A stretch of DNA of 64,000 bases from NCBI RefSeq assembly GCF_003852425.1, contig NZ_QAJN01000010.1, positions 62,724 through 126,723 on the forward strand, in the 5' to 3' direction. A program made the translations under genes and the position numbers. Source of the DNA: Paucibacter sp. KBW04. GTDB lineage: Bacteria > Pseudomonadota > Gammaproteobacteria > Burkholderiales > Burkholderiaceae_C. Under the pieces are notes generated by a model. That model made no database searches, was not told the DNA's origin, and saw only the letters and a program-made list of their open reading frames with translations. Positions within the stretch are counted from its first letter, which is position 1, and each line of letters begins with the position of its first letter. Shown here in pieces: positions 51,503-61,724 of the stretch.

Positions 51503-52314
51503 CAGGGGCAGGCGTGAAGCGCATTCAGATCTGCGCCGATGATTTTGGTTTTGACGACGCGATCAGCCAAGGCATTTTGGAATGCCTGGACGCGGGTCGC
51601 ATCAGCGCGACCAGCTGCATGGTCTTGTCGCCGCTCTGGTCGGCCTGGGCTCCGGCCTTGCGGGAGCGCGTTGGCGCTGCCGACTTCGGCCTGCACCTGG
51701 ACCTGAACGAGTTTGCCGAGTACGCACCTGGCCGAGCCTTGTCGGGCTGGATAGGGCAGGCCTACGCGCGCCGCCTGGATGCGCAAGAGGTTCAGACCTG
51801 GGTGAATACTCAGCTGGATGCCTATGAGGCCGCCATGCAGCGGGCGCCAGACTATGTCGATGGCCACCAGCATGTGCACCAACTGCCACAGATCCGGCAG
51901 GCGCTGCTGTCCGCCTTGAGTTCGCGTTATGGCAGGCGCTGTGCCTTGCGTTTCACCGGCAATCAAAGCTGGCGTGGACCCAAGGCCGCCATCATCGCGA
52001 CGCTGGGCTCGGCCGCACTGCGCCGCGGTGCCAGGCAGGTCGGCCTGCGTTGCAACCGTGACTTCGCTGGGGTTTATGACTTCGGCCCTGAGGCCCAGTT
52101 CCCTCGGCTCGCCGAAGCCTGGCTGGCCTCGCTGCCCGATGGTGGCTTGATGATGACGCATCCGGGCCGGGCTGCTGCCACCCAGACGCGGGCCGACGCG
52201 ATACGGGGCGCCCGTGTCAAGGAGCGGGCCTTTTGGCTGAGCGCCGAGGCGGGCGAGATGTTGGCCCGTCTGTCGGTTCAGTTAGGCATGAGCGAGGACT
52301 GGCCCCTGGCCTGA
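51499..52314 (+). CDS. ChbG/HpnK (YdjC)-family carbohydrate deacetylase
   Basis: This 271-residue deacetylase has the YdjC family residues: ICADDFGFDD (metal-binding Asp pair) at the N-terminus, FGLHLDLNEF (His), YVDGHQHVHQLPQI (His pair) and LMMTHPG near the end. Members such as Francisella NaxD remove the acetyl group from an undecaprenyl-linked hexosamine. Placed after an ArnT-like and an ArnC-like gene, this is the expected role here too. Confidence 0.85.
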   Translation: MTGAGVKRIQICADDFGFDDAISQGILECLDAGRISATSCMVLSPLWSAWAPALRERVGAADFGLHLDLNEFAEYAPGRALSGWIGQAYARRLDAQEVQTWVNTQLDAYEAAMQRAPDYVDGHQHVHQLPQIRQALLSALSSRYGRRCALRFTGNQSWRGPKAAIIATLGSAALRRGARQVGLRCNRDFAGVYDFGPEAQFPRLAEAWLASLPDGGLMMTHPGRAAATQTRADAIRGARVKERAFWLSAEAGEMLARLSVQLGMSEDWPLA

Positions 52315-52320
52315 GGAAAC

Positions 52321-53067
52321 TCAAGCCTGGGCTTCGCGCTTGGCCCGGGCGCGGGCCAAGGCCGCTTCGATGGTGGCTTTCTTGCGCGCCACTTCATCGG
52401 GCTCCGCATTCTTGGTGATTTCGGCGGGGTTCTTGCTCAGGCCCTCCAATTTGTGATGGGCCTTGAGCATAAGACGTGCTTCGTTCTCTGCTGGCGCGCG
52501 GGCTTCGCGGACCTGGTGGAATTCGTAGCGCTGCCGGGCTTGATTTGCCAGCGAGGGACTCCAGGCGCCCCAGCCGGTTTGCTCAGCGCTGACGTTGACC
52601 AGGCTGATGCAGTCCACCGGGCAGGCCGGCAAGCAGAGTTCGCAGCCGGTGCATTGCTCGGCCACGATCAGATGCATGGCCTTGGGCGCACCGACGATGC
52701 AGTCCACCGGGCAGGCCTTGATGCACAAGGTGCAACCGATGCACCAGTCCTCGTCAATCACAGCCAGCAGGCGGGGTGACTCCAGGCCATGCTCGGTGTT
52801 GAGTGGTGGGACGGGGCTGGTGCCGGTGATGGCGGCCAGGCGCTGTACGCCCTCGGCACCCCCTGGTGGGCACTGATTGATGTTCGCCTCGCCCTGCGCG
52901 ATGGCCTGGGCGTAGCTGTGGCAGTCCGGGTAGCCACAACGCGTGCACTGCGTTTGCGGCAGCGCGGCGTTGAGGCCTTCGATCAGCCTGAGTTGCGAGC
53001 CAATCGCTGGGGCAGAGGCTGCAAGCTCAGGCTTGGCGGGGGTGGGGAGTGGGGTCGGGAGGGTCAA
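52321..53067 (-). CDS. rnfB: RnfB-like iron-sulfur protein
   Basis: This 248-residue protein has an N-terminal RnfB-type cluster motif ([16 protein letters not shown] ... QCPPGG) and two 4Fe-4S ferredoxin motifs ([30 protein letters not shown]). It probably transfers electrons between soluble partners; the other Rnf subunits are not in the window. The N-terminal membrane anchor of true RnfB is missing. The start is a TTG overlapping the stop of phaZ (TTGA), so both may be cotranscribed. Confidence 0.85.
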   Translation of the reverse strand: MTLPTPLPTPAKPELAASAPAIGSQLRLIEGLNAALPQTQCTRCGYPDCHSYAQAIAQGEANINQCPPGGAEGVQRLAAITGTSPVPPLNTEHGLESPRLLAVIDEDWCIGCTLCIKACPVDCIVGAPKAMHLIVAEQCTGCELCLPACPVDCISLVNVSAEQTGWGAWSPSLANQARQRYEFHQVREARAPAENEARLMLKAHHKLEGLSKNPAEITKNAEPDEVARKKATIEAALARARAKREAQA

Positions 53068-54452
53068 GCAATACTTTTCTTGGCGCGTGCCTGGCGTTTG
53101 GGCGCCTTGGTGGTGGTCGTTGCCGCCGCGCTTGCGCTAGACGCCGCAGCCGCGATGGCTTTGGATGTCGAGCTTGTTGCCGCTTTCTTGGCGGGGCCGC
53201 CCACGGCATTCGGGTGGTCGTACTTGAGGATGAAATTCTTCACCTCGGGGTAGACATTGTCGCGCCAACGGCGGCCCGCAAAGATGCCGTAGTGACCGGC
53301 ACCGATGGCGTCGTAGTGGAATTGGTGCTCGTTGGAGACGCCCGAGCACAGATCATGGGCCGCGCGGGTCTGGCCGGCGCCGGAGATATCGTCCAACTCA
53401 CCTTCAATAGTCAGCAAGGCGGTTTGACTGATGTCTTGCGGCCGCACCAACTGGCCATTGACCTTCCAGGTGCCATTGACCAGGGCGAAGTCCTGGAAAA
53501 CAACGCGGATGGTTTCCAGATAGTACTCGGCTGGCATGTCCAGTACGGCGTTGTACTCGTCGTAGAACTGGCGGTGCGAGTCGGCGCTGTCGTCGTCGCC
53601 GCGCATCAGGTCGAGGAAGTAGTCGTAGTGCGAGGTCAGGTGGCGATCCGGGTTCATGGCCACAAAACCGGTGTGCTGCAAAAAGCCGGGGTAGACGGCA
53701 CGGCCGGCACCGGGGAAGTTGGTGGGCACCCGGTAGATCACATTGTTCTCGAACCAGCTATAGCTGCGGTTCATGGCCAGATTGTTGACGGCTGTCGGGC
53801 TCTTGCGGGCGTCGATGGGACCGCCCATCATGGTCATGCTGCGCGGTGTGGCTTCGCCATTGGATGCCATCAGCGAGATGGCAGCCAGCACCGGCACGGT
53901 GGGTTGGCAGACCGAGATCACATGGCAGTCGCTGCCAATGTGGCGGATGAACTCCTGCACATAGCTGATGTAGTCGTCCAGATGGAAGGGGCCGACTTCC
54001 AGCGGCACCATGCGGGCATCGGTCCAGTCGGTGATGAAGACCTTGTGATCTTTCAGCAACTGGCGCACGGTGTCGCGCAGCAGGGTGCTGTGGTGGCCAG
54101 ACAAGGGGGCCACGACCAGCACGGTGGGCTGATCTTTCATCTTGGTCAGCACGCCCGGATCGTCGGTATAGCGCTTGAAGCGCAGCAGGCGGCAAAAGGG
54201 CTTGGTCACCGGTACCAGTTCCTGCACGGCCACTTCCACGCCGTCGACCTCGACGCCACGAATGCCGAACTCGGGCTTCTCGTAGTCTTTGGCCAGGCGG
54301 TGCATCAGGTCCAGACCGGCGGAAACCCGCTGCGACATGGGGGTGTGAGCGAAGGGGGACAGCGGATGGCTGTAGAGCTTGGCGGACGCGCTTGCGAATT
54401 CCGAGAAGGGACTCATCAGCGCGCGCTGAGTTTCAAAAAGTTGATACAGCAT
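53064..54452 (-). CDS. phaZ: Intracellular polyhydroxyalkanoate depolymerase
   Basis: This 462-residue protein degrades stored PHB granules in the cytoplasm. It matches the PhaZ1-type intracellular family: [20 protein letters not shown] at the start, [40 protein letters not shown] with the nucleophile Cys, and [23 protein letters not shown] at the end. An Ala/Thr/Lys tail rich in basic residues follows. The ATG at 54452 is the family start. Confidence 0.92.
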   Translation of the reverse strand: MLYQLFETQRALMSPFSEFASASAKLYSHPLSPFAHTPMSQRVSAGLDLMHRLAKDYEKPEFGIRGVEVDGVEVAVQELVPVTKPFCRLLRFKRYTDDPGVLTKMKDQPTVLVVAPLSGHHSTLLRDTVRQLLKDHKVFITDWTDARMVPLEVGPFHLDDYISYVQEFIRHIGSDCHVISVCQPTVPVLAAISLMASNGEATPRSMTMMGGPIDARKSPTAVNNLAMNRSYSWFENNVIYRVPTNFPGAGRAVYPGFLQHTGFVAMNPDRHLTSHYDYFLDLMRGDDDSADSHRQFYDEYNAVLDMPAEYYLETIRVVFQDFALVNGTWKVNGQLVRPQDISQTALLTIEGELDDISGAGQTRAAHDLCSGVSNEHQFHYDAIGAGHYGIFAGRRWRDNVYPEVKNFILKYDHPNAVGGPAKKAATSSTSKAIAAAASSASAAATTTTKAPKRQARAKKSIA

Positions 54453-54663
54453 GGGATGGACTCTGGCTTTCGGGGTGGGCAATTCTGGCCATGATGCCAG
54501 AATTTGTGCGCTGCAGCATTTTATCGAAATCCTGCCGTGAAACTGACAACTCGCTGACGCCAAAATGGCGAATCTGCTTGAGTTCTAGGCTAACTGGCAA
54601 AACTGATTTCGTCACCCCCGCAATGGCCCGAACTCCGGCAGAGTTGCCGCTTTGTTCCGGAAA

Positions 54664-54697
54664 TCACCCAGGGCTTGCCGTGGCGGGCCCTGGGTGA
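54664..54697 (-). terminator. Long-stem hairpin after the aminotransferase gene
   Basis: TCACCCAGGGC (54664-54674) pairs perfectly with GCCCTGGGTGA (54687-54697), loop of 12 bases. It stands 15 bases past the stop of the aminotransferase gene on the minus strand, with a weak U-tract. Confidence 0.7.
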
Positions 54698-54711
54698 ACT
54701 TGTGCCGACGA

Positions 54712-55914
54712 TCAGCCGCGCAAAACAGCGGCCATGGCTTGCGCCACTTGGGGCAGGTTTTTCTCATTCAGCGCGGCCACACAGATGCGGCCTGAGTCCA
54801 CGCCGTAGACGCCGAACTCGCTGCGCAAACGCTGCATCTGAGCGGCGTTCAGGCCGGAGTAGCTGAACATGCCTTTTTGGCGGGTGACGAAGCTGAGGTC
54901 TTGATCCACGCCTGCGGTTTTCAAGGCCTCGACCAAGGCACTGCGCATGGCGCGGATGCGCAGGCGCATGCCGGCCAACTCGTCTTCCCACAGCTGACGC
55001 AGGGCAGGTGTGCCCAGCACCAGGGCCACCACTTGGGCGCCGTGAGTCGGCGGGTTGGAGTAATTGGTGCGAATGACGATCTTCAGCTGGCTCAGCACGC
55101 GCCCGGCTTCCTCGGCGGAGGCGCAAACCACACTCAAGGCGCCCACACGCTCGCCGTAGAGCGAGAAGCTCTTGGAGAAGCTGGTGGAGACGAAGAAGTC
55201 CAGGCCAGCGGCCAGGAACTGCTGGATCACCGCGCCGTCTTCGGCAATGCCTTCGCCAAAGCCTTGGTAGGCCATGTCCAGGAAAGGCACGAGATTGCGT
55301 GCCTTGACGGCAGCCACCACCTGGTCCCATTGGGCGGCGCTGAGGTCATAGCCGGTCGGGTTGTGGCAGCAGGCGTGCAGCACGATGACGGTGCCTGCAG
55401 CGGCCGCATTCAAGGCCGCCAGCATGCCCTCGAAATTGATGCCCAGCTTGTCGGCGTCGTAGTAGGGGTAGCTGCCGACCTGGAAGCCGGCATTGCTGAA
55501 CAGGGCGCGGTGGTTCTCCCAGCTGGGGTCGGAGATCAGCACTTGGGCGCCGGGGTTCAGGCGCTTGAGGAAGTCGGCGCCAATTTTCAGGCCACCGGTG
55601 CCGCCAATGGCTTGCACGGTGGCCACGCGCTTGGCTTGCAGCACGGCACTGTCGGCACCAAAGACCAGGCCTTGCACGGCCTTGTCATAGGCCGCGATGC
55701 CGTCAATGGGCAGGTAACCGCGCGCCTTGGGGTCGGCCTGCATGCTCGCTTCGGCCTGGGCCACGCAGCGCAGCAGGGGTAGCTTGCCGTTCTCGTCGAA
55801 ATACACGCCCACGCCCAGATTGACCTTGGCGGGGTTGGGGTCGGCATTGAATTGCTCGTTCAGACCCAGGATGGGGTCGCGAGGGGCCATTTCGACGGCG
55901 GCGAACAAAGACAT
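54712..55914 (-). CDS. Aromatic/aspartate aminotransferase
   Basis: This 400-residue class I aminotransferase moves amino groups between aspartate or aromatic amino acids and 2-oxoglutarate. The PLP lysine is in STSFSKSFSLYGERVG. Other conserved parts are MSLFAAVEMAPRDPILGLNEQF at the start, HACCHNPTGYD, and FLDMAYQGFGEG. It could be TyrB or AspC; sequence alone does not decide. It is divergent from uvrB. Confidence 0.92.
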   Translation of the reverse strand: MSLFAAVEMAPRDPILGLNEQFNADPNPAKVNLGVGVYFDENGKLPLLRCVAQAEASMQADPKARGYLPIDGIAAYDKAVQGLVFGADSAVLQAKRVATVQAIGGTGGLKIGADFLKRLNPGAQVLISDPSWENHRALFSNAGFQVGSYPYYDADKLGINFEGMLAALNAAAAGTVIVLHACCHNPTGYDLSAAQWDQVVAAVKARNLVPFLDMAYQGFGEGIAEDGAVIQQFLAAGLDFFVSTSFSKSFSLYGERVGALSVVCASAEEAGRVLSQLKIVIRTNYSNPPTHGAQVVALVLGTPALRQLWEDELAGMRLRIRAMRSALVEALKTAGVDQDLSFVTRQKGMFSYSGLNAAQMQRLRSEFGVYGVDSGRICVAALNEKNLPQVAQAMAAVLRG

Positions 55915-56130
55915 GGGAAGGATTCCTGACAGGACGTTGGCAATAGCGGGGAGTGGATGCCTGAATGCGGCTGGCAATATCTGACCAGGCATCCGGCGCG
56001 AAGGCTTGGCCTGCGCTAACCTGTCGGGTTGCGCGGCGCTGCGATTTTAGGCGTTGCTGGGCCGGGTTTTGCTCTCGGCCCTTGTGAATGCCAAGCAGGC
56101 CATGACGGCCAAGACCCAGGAAAACGACGT

Positions 56131-58245
56131 ATGCAGGACTCTTCATCAGTCAGCCTTATTGACGAAGCCAACGAGCTAGCCGAACGGCCGAAGGGTGAGT
56201 TCGTTTCTTTCGAAGGCTCACCCTTTGAGTTGTTCCAGCCCTTTCCGCCGGCCGGCGATCAGCCCACGGCGATCGCGCAGCTGTGTGAAGGCATCAACGA
56301 CGGCCTGAGTTTTCAGACCTTGCTGGGTGTGACGGGCTCGGGCAAGACCTTCACCATGGCCAATGTGATCGCCCGTCTGGGCCGGCCGGCCATCATCTTT
56401 GCGCCCAACAAGACGCTGGCGGCCCAGCTTTACAGCGAGTTCCGGGATTTCTTTCCCAATAATGCGGTTGAGTATTTCGTTAGCTACTACGACTACTACC
56501 AGCCCGAGGCCTACGTGCCGCAGCGCGATCTTTTCATCGAAAAAGACAGCGCCATCAACGAGCACATCGAGCAGCTGCGCTTGTCGGCCACCAAGAGCTT
56601 GATGGAGCGGCGAGACGTGGTGATCGTGGCCTCGGTGTCGGCGATCTACGGCATTGGCAATCCGGCCGACTATCACCAGATGGTGATGACCTTGCGCAAT
56701 GGCGACAAGATGGGCCAGCGCGATGTGATCGCCCAGCTGATCCGCATGCAGTACACCCGCAACGAGGTGGAGTTCAGCCGCGGCGCCTTCCGGGTGCGGG
56801 GCGACACCATTGACGTCTTCCCGGCTGAGCATTCGGAACTGGCCTTGCGCATTGAGCTGTTCGACGACGAGGTCGAGACTCTGCAGCTCTTCGACCCCTT
56901 GACTGGCAAGGTGCGGCAGAAGATTCCGCGCTTCACCGTCTACCCCAGCAGCCATTACGTGACGCCGCGTGAGCGGGTGCTGGCTGCCATGGATGGCATC
57001 AAGGAAGAGCTGCGCGTGCGCCTAGGCGAGTTTGTGCGCGACGGCAAACTGGTGGAGGCGCAACGCCTGGAGCAGCGCACCCGCTTCGACCTGGAGATGC
57101 TGCAGGAGGTGGGGCATTGCAAGGGCATTGAGAACTACACCCGCCATCTCTCCGGCGCCCAGCCGGGTGAGGCGCCGCCCACTCTGATCGACTATCTGCC
57201 GGCTGATGCACTGATGTTTTTGGACGAGAGCCATGTGCTGATCGGCCAGTTCGGCGGCATGTACAACGGCGACCGGGCACGCAAGACCACGCTGGTGGAG
57301 TATGGCTTTCGCCTGCCATCGGCCTTGGATAACCGCCCGCTCAAATTCGCCGAGTTCGAGCGCAAGATGCGCCAGGCCGTCTTCGTTACCGCGACCCCGG
57401 CGGTGTATGAGCAGGAGAACTCCGGCCAGATCGTCGAGCAGGTGGTGCGGCCGACCGGCCTGGTCGACCCGGTCGTCGAGGTGCGTCCTGCCACCCATCA
57501 GGTCGATGACGTGCTGCAGGAAATCCGCGAACGGGTGGAGGTGAATGAACGCGTCTTGATCACCACGCTCACCAAGCGCATGGCCGAGCAGCTGACCGAC
57601 TATCTGAGCGATAACGGCGTCAAGGTGCGTTATCTGCACTCCGATGTGGACACGGTGGAGCGGGTGGAGATTCTGCGCGATCTGCGCCTGGGGGCCTTCG
57701 ATGTGCTGGTGGGCATCAACCTATTGCGCGAGGGTCTGGACATTCCCGAGGTCTCCCTGGTCGCCATATTGGACGCGGACAAGGAGGGCTTTTTGCGCTC
57801 CGAGCGCAGCCTGATCCAGACCATTGGCCGCTCGGCGCGAAATCTGCGCGGCAAGGCGATTCTCTACGCCGACCGCATCACCGATTCCATGCGCAAGGCC
57901 ATGGGCGAGACCGAGAGGCGCCGGACCAAGCAGCTGGCCTTTAATGAGGCGAACGGCATCACGCCGCGCTCCATCGTCAAACGGATCAAGGACATGATCG
58001 ACGGGGTCTACTCCGAGAAGTCCGGGCGCGACGATCAGAAGCTCTTGCAGATGGCGGCTGTGGAGGAGTTGTCCGAGAAAGACCTCAGCAAACGCATGGC
58101 CTTGTTGGAAAAGCAGATGCTGGAGCATGCGCGCAATCTGGAGTTCGAAAAAGCCGCCCGGGTGCGCGATCAGCTGGCCCAGCTGCGCGAGCAGGCTTTT
58201 GGCGCCGTGGTGCACGACCATGTGCCGTCCACGCCCAGGGCTTGA
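56131..58245 (+). CDS. uvrB: Excinuclease ABC subunit B
   Basis: This 704-residue helicase-like subunit verifies damage in nucleotide excision repair. It has Walker A GVTGSGKT, the beta-hairpin [21 protein letters not shown], motif FLDESHV, the helicase C-terminal motifs ([17 protein letters not shown] and QTIGRSARN) and a C-terminal UVR coiled coil ([25 protein letters not shown]). The ATG at 56131 gives a short N-terminal extension before the family core. Confidence 0.96.
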   Translation: MQDSSSVSLIDEANELAERPKGEFVSFEGSPFELFQPFPPAGDQPTAIAQLCEGINDGLSFQTLLGVTGSGKTFTMANVIARLGRPAIIFAPNKTLAAQLYSEFRDFFPNNAVEYFVSYYDYYQPEAYVPQRDLFIEKDSAINEHIEQLRLSATKSLMERRDVVIVASVSAIYGIGNPADYHQMVMTLRNGDKMGQRDVIAQLIRMQYTRNEVEFSRGAFRVRGDTIDVFPAEHSELALRIELFDDEVETLQLFDPLTGKVRQKIPRFTVYPSSHYVTPRERVLAAMDGIKEELRVRLGEFVRDGKLVEAQRLEQRTRFDLEMLQEVGHCKGIENYTRHLSGAQPGEAPPTLIDYLPADALMFLDESHVLIGQFGGMYNGDRARKTTLVEYGFRLPSALDNRPLKFAEFERKMRQAVFVTATPAVYEQENSGQIVEQVVRPTGLVDPVVEVRPATHQVDDVLQEIRERVEVNERVLITTLTKRMAEQLTDYLSDNGVKVRYLHSDVDTVERVEILRDLRLGAFDVLVGINLLREGLDIPEVSLVAILDADKEGFLRSERSLIQTIGRSARNLRGKAILYADRITDSMRKAMGETERRRTKQLAFNEANGITPRSIVKRIKDMIDGVYSEKSGRDDQKLLQMAAVEELSEKDLSKRMALLEKQMLEHARNLEFEKAARVRDQLAQLREQAFGAVVHDHVPSTPRA

Positions 58246-58314
58246 GAGAGTGGCAAGCCGCGAAATACCCCTTCTTTCGACCGGCTGAATTGGCGGCTCT
58301 GCAAGCCTGCCAGT

Positions 58315-58337
58315 AATTGAGTAAAATGGTCGGAAAT
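58315..58337 (+). promoter_or_regulatory. IscR-binding site (type 1-like) upstream of iscR
   Basis: The segment TTGAGTAAAATGGTCGG (58318-58334) fits the known IscR box pattern TTGACTAAAATAGTCGG with two mismatches and dyad symmetry. It lies about 111 bases before the iscR start, consistent with autoregulation by [2Fe-2S]-IscR. Confidence 0.65.
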
Positions 58338-58447
58338 AAACCAGGGTTTACCCGGCGCCGCTTGTTCGTGGCGGAAGGTGGCTCTGGCGGGCATCACCCG
58401 TGCTTGTTTGTGATGCTCCATGGTCTTGTTGACCGAAGGAGAGTTCG

Positions 58448-58981
58448 ATGCGCCTTACTACCAAAGGTCGTTTTGCTGTCACCGCGATGATTGATCTTGC
58501 CCTGCGTGAAAACGGCGGGCCGGTGGCGCTCGCGGCGATCAGCCAGCGGCAGCAAATCTCTTTGTCCTATCTCGAGCAACTGTTCGGCAAACTGCGCCGC
58601 CACGAGTTGGTGGAAAGCACACGCGGTCCAGGTGGCGGATATTCCTTGGGCCGTAAGTCCAGTGAAATCACGGTTGCCGACATTATCGTCGCGGTGGACG
58701 AGCCCATCGACGCGACCGGCTGCGGCGGCCATGAGAACTGTATGGGCGAGAATACCGGCCGCTGCATCACGCATGAGTTGTGGACCAGTTTGAACGCGAA
58801 AATGATCGAGTATCTCGACTCCGTTTCGCTGCGAAAATTGGTGGAAGACCAACTGGCCAAGGGTGTGACCATTGAGGAGGCTTCGATCAAACGGGCCATC
58901 TCCACCCAGCCGGTGGTCAAACCCATCCGCATCACCGCCCCCAATTCCGTTTTCGCTCTGGGTAATACCCTGAGCAAGTAA
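58448..58981 (+). CDS. iscR: Iron-sulfur cluster regulator IscR
   Basis: This 177-residue Rrf2-family repressor senses [2Fe-2S] clusters and controls the isc operon. [19 protein letters not shown] and the winged HTH ([29 protein letters not shown]) are typical. The three Cys ligands lie in [15 protein letters not shown]. The ATG at 58448 follows AAGGAGA. It heads the isc operon. Confidence 0.96.
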   Translation: MRLTTKGRFAVTAMIDLALRENGGPVALAAISQRQQISLSYLEQLFGKLRRHELVESTRGPGGGYSLGRKSSEITVADIIVAVDEPIDATGCGGHENCMGENTGRCITHELWTSLNAKMIEYLDSVSLRKLVEDQLAKGVTIEEASIKRAISTQPVVKPIRITAPNSVFALGNTLSK

Positions 58982-59042
58982 GTCGCGCCATCGCCTCGCC
59001 GGCGCGGCTTTCAGATTTCCGATTTCTTTGGCATTCAAAAAA

Positions 59043-60257
59043 ATGACACCGCATTTCCCTATCTATATGGACTACGGCGCAACGACGCCGGTTGACCCGC
59101 GCGTTGTGAGCGCCATGGTGCCCTGGCTCAGCGAGCATTTCGGCAACCCGGCTTCGCGCAGCCATGCCTGGGGCTGGGAGGCGGAAGCGATCGTGGAGAA
59201 ATCCCGCGAGCAGGTGGCGGCGCTGATCGGTGCGGATCCGCGTGAAATTGTCTGGACTTCGGGTGCGACCGAGTCCATTAATCTGGCCATCAAGGGTGCG
59301 GCGCATTTCTACAAGACCCGCGGCAAGCACATCATCACTTTGAAGACCGAGCACAAGGCCGTGCTGGACACCTGCCGCGAGCTGGAGCGTCAGGGCTTTG
59401 ACGTGACTTATCTCGATGTGGAAGAAAACGGCCTGCTGGACTTGGATAAGTTCAAGGCGGCGGTGCGCCCGGACACGATTTTGGCCTCGGTGCTTTTCGT
59501 GAACAACGAGATTGGCGTCATCCAGGACGTCGTCAGCATCGGCAATTTCTGTCGTGAGAAGGGCATCATCTTCCACGTCGATGCGGCCCAGGCAACCGGC
59601 AAGATCGACATCAATGTGGCCGAATTGCCCATCGACCTGATGAGCCTGGCTTCCCACAAGACCTACGGCCCCAAGGGCATTGGCGCCTTGTTCGTGCGCC
59701 GCAAGCCGCGCGTGCGTCTGGAGGCTCAGATGCACGGTGGTGGGCATGAGCGCGGCATGCGCTCGGGCACCTTGGCTACGCATCAAATCGTCGGCATGGG
59801 CGAGGCTTTCCGCATCGCGCGTGAAGACATGAAGGCCGACAACGAGCGCATTCGCGCTCTGCACAAGCGTTTGCTGGACGGCTTGCAAGGCATTGAGCAG
59901 GTGTTTGTGAACGGCGATCTGGAACGCCGCGTGCCGCACAACCTGAACATCTCCTTCAACTATGTGGAAGGCGAGTCGCTAATCATGGGCGTGAAGGGGC
60001 TGGCCGTGTCCTCGGGTTCGGCCTGCACCTCGGCTAGCTTGGAACCCAGCTATGTTTTGCGCGCTCTTGGTCGTAGCGACGAGTTGGCGCACTCCAGTCT
60101 GCGCATGACGATCGGCCGCTTCACCACCGAAGAAGAAATCGACTACGCCATCGCGACCCTGAAGGACCGTGTGGCCAAGCTGCGTGAGTTGTCGCCTCTG
60201 TGGGATATGTACAAAGACGGCATCGACATCAGCACCATCCAGTGGGCGGCCCACTGA
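59043..60257 (+). CDS. iscS: Cysteine desulfurase IscS
   Basis: This 404-residue PLP enzyme supplies sulfur for Fe-S clusters and tRNA thiolation. PLP lysine is in [14 protein letters not shown] and the persulfide Cys in [13 protein letters not shown]. The ATG at 59043 gives the usual length. No clear ribosome-binding site is seen, and a TTG at 59028 is possible. It is followed by an unusually structured gap before iscU. Confidence 0.96.
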   Translation: MTPHFPIYMDYGATTPVDPRVVSAMVPWLSEHFGNPASRSHAWGWEAEAIVEKSREQVAALIGADPREIVWTSGATESINLAIKGAAHFYKTRGKHIITLKTEHKAVLDTCRELERQGFDVTYLDVEENGLLDLDKFKAAVRPDTILASVLFVNNEIGVIQDVVSIGNFCREKGIIFHVDAAQATGKIDINVAELPIDLMSLASHKTYGPKGIGALFVRRKPRVRLEAQMHGGGHERGMRSGTLATHQIVGMGEAFRIAREDMKADNERIRALHKRLLDGLQGIEQVFVNGDLERRVPHNLNISFNYVEGESLIMGVKGLAVSSGSACTSASLEPSYVLRALGRSDELAHSSLRMTIGRFTTEEEIDYAIATLKDRVAKLRELSPLWDMYKDGIDISTIQWAAH

Positions 60258-60272
60258 CGAAATGGAACCCCC

Positions 60273-60330
60273 GGCTGCGGTGTACCGCAGCCACCCCCCG
60301 AGGGGATGCGGGGCCGCTTGGGAGCGGCCC
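60273..60330. repeat. Two stable hairpins in the iscS-iscU gap
   Basis: GGCTGCGG/CCGCAGCC (60273-60292) and GGGCCGCT/AGCGGCCC (60311-60330) are perfect stems with 4-base loops, separated by CCCCCGAGGGG-like sequence. The unit resembles dispersed hairpin repeats seen in Burkholderiales genomes and may affect mRNA stability. Confidence 0.7.
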
Positions 60331-60373
60331 GGCGCTGGCCCCATCGGAGCAAACAGATCGATAGGAGAACACC

Positions 60374-60763
60374 ATGGCATACAGCGACAAGGTCGTTGAC
60401 CACTATGAAAACCCCCGCAATGTCGGCGCTTTTGAAAAAGGTGACGACTCGGTTGGCACCGGCATGGTCGGCGCGCCGGCCTGCGGCGATGTGATGAAGC
60501 TGCAGATCAAGGTCAACCCGGCCACCGGTTTGATCGAAGACGCCAAATTCAAGACCTATGGTTGCGGCTCGGCGATTGCTTCCAGCTCCCTGGTGACCGA
60601 ATGGGTCAAGGGCAAGTCACTCGACCAGGCGCTGGACATCAAGAACACCCAGATTGCCGAAGAACTGGCCTTGCCGCCGGTCAAGATCCACTGCTCCATT
60701 CTGGCCGAAGACGCGATCAAGGCGGCGGTGGATGACTACCGCGCCAAGCACGCCGCGCAGTAA
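60374..60763 (+). CDS. iscU: Fe-S cluster scaffold IscU
   Basis: This is a 129-residue scaffold on which clusters are built. The three conserved Cys are in GAPACGDVMKLQI, KTYGCGSAIASSS and PPVKIHCSILAEDAIKAA. The LPPVK motif (LPPVKIHC) is the HscA-binding site. The ATG at 60374 follows AGGAGA. Confidence 0.97.
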   Translation: MAYSDKVVDHYENPRNVGAFEKGDDSVGTGMVGAPACGDVMKLQIKVNPATGLIEDAKFKTYGCGSAIASSSLVTEWVKGKSLDQALDIKNTQIAEELALPPVKIHCSILAEDAIKAAVDDYRAKHAAQ

Positions 60764-60799
60764 GACCATACAAAAAGAACAAAGCGTAAAGGAGTCTGC

Positions 60800-61123
60800 A
60801 TGTCTGTGACCTTGACCGAAGCGGCTGCCCGCCATGTGACGCGCTATATCGCCAAGCGTGGCCGCGGCGTGGGAGTGCGCCTGGGCGTGAAGACCACGGG
60901 CTGCTCTGGCCTTGCCTACAAGCTGGAGTACGCCGATGAAGTCGCCTCCGAGGACGTGGTGTTCGAAGGTCATGGCGTGAAGATCTTGATCGACCCCAAG
61001 AGCCTGCCCTATCTGGATGGCACCGAGCTGGACTTTGTGCGTGAAGGCCTGAACGAAGGCTTCAAGTTCCGCAACCCGCGCGAGAAAGATCGTTGCGGCT
61101 GCGGTGAGTCTTTCCGCGTTTAA
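60800..61123 (+). CDS. iscA: Iron-sulfur assembly protein IscA
   Basis: This is a 107-residue A-type carrier. The three cluster Cys are in [12 protein letters not shown] and [11 protein letters not shown]. The ATG at 60800 follows AAAGGAG. Its stop is followed by an intrinsic terminator. Confidence 0.96.
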   Translation: MSVTLTEAAARHVTRYIAKRGRGVGVRLGVKTTGCSGLAYKLEYADEVASEDVVFEGHGVKILIDPKSLPYLDGTELDFVREGLNEGFKFRNPREKDRCGCGESFRV

Positions 61124-61141
61124 GGCGCGATGCTCTGGACG

Positions 61142-61170
61142 AAGGCGCGGCCGAATGTCCGCGCCTTTTT
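61142..61170 (+). terminator. Intrinsic terminator between iscA and hscB
   Basis: AAGGCGCGG (61142-61150) pairs perfectly with CCGCGCCTT (61159-61167) and ends in TTTTT. It lies 19 bases after iscA and 33 before hscB, so it should lower expression of hscBA-fdx relative to iscRSUA. Confidence 0.85.
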
Positions 61171-61202
61171 CATGCTTCTCTCAAGTTTTAAAGACAGTTC
61201 CC

Positions 61203-61721
61203 ATGCAGCTCAGCGACGACGACTTCAGTCTGTTTGGTTTGCCCCAGCGCCAGGCGCAGGACAGGGCCGAGGTCGATGCGCGCTGGAAGGCCTTGCAGGC
61301 CAAGGTGCATCCTGACAAGTTCGCTGCCGAAGGCGCGGCCTCGCAGCGCCTAGCCATGCAATGGGCCGTGCGCGTCAATGAGGCGCACCAGCGTCTGCGC
61401 GACCCGATGAAGCGCGCCGCCTATCTGTGTGAAATGCGTGGCGCAGCGCTGCAGGCCGAGAGCAATACCCGCATGCCGACCAGCTTTTTGATGGAGCAGA
61501 TGAGCTGGCGAGAGGGGCTTGAGGAGGCGCGCACCGCCGCTGAGGTGGAGGCGATAGACGCCGAGGTGGCGGCCCGCGAGACCGCCTTGTTGAACGAGGT
61601 CCAGCGCCTGCTGGACGATGAGAATGATGCCGCGGCAGCCGCGGAGCAGGTGAGGGCATTGATGTTCATTCATCGCTTCCGCTCCGATATCGATAAACGG
61701 CTGGACGCCCTGGGACAATAA
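61203..61721 (+). CDS. hscB: J-domain co-chaperone HscB
   Basis: This 172-residue protein delivers IscU to HscA. The N-terminal J domain has the HPD motif in KVHPDKFA and helices typical of the family; the C-terminal helical part binds IscU. The ATG at 61203 comes after a terminator and a poor ribosome-binding site. Confidence 0.94.
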   Translation: MQLSDDDFSLFGLPQRQAQDRAEVDARWKALQAKVHPDKFAAEGAASQRLAMQWAVRVNEAHQRLRDPMKRAAYLCEMRGAALQAESNTRMPTSFLMEQMSWREGLEEARTAAEVEAIDAEVAARETALLNEVQRLLDDENDAAAAAEQVRALMFIHRFRSDIDKRLDALGQ

Positions 61722-61724
61722 GAC

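Noticed and set aside
53049-54494. Plus-strand open frame of 481 codons
   Set aside because: It is opposite phaZ, whose motifs are unambiguous.
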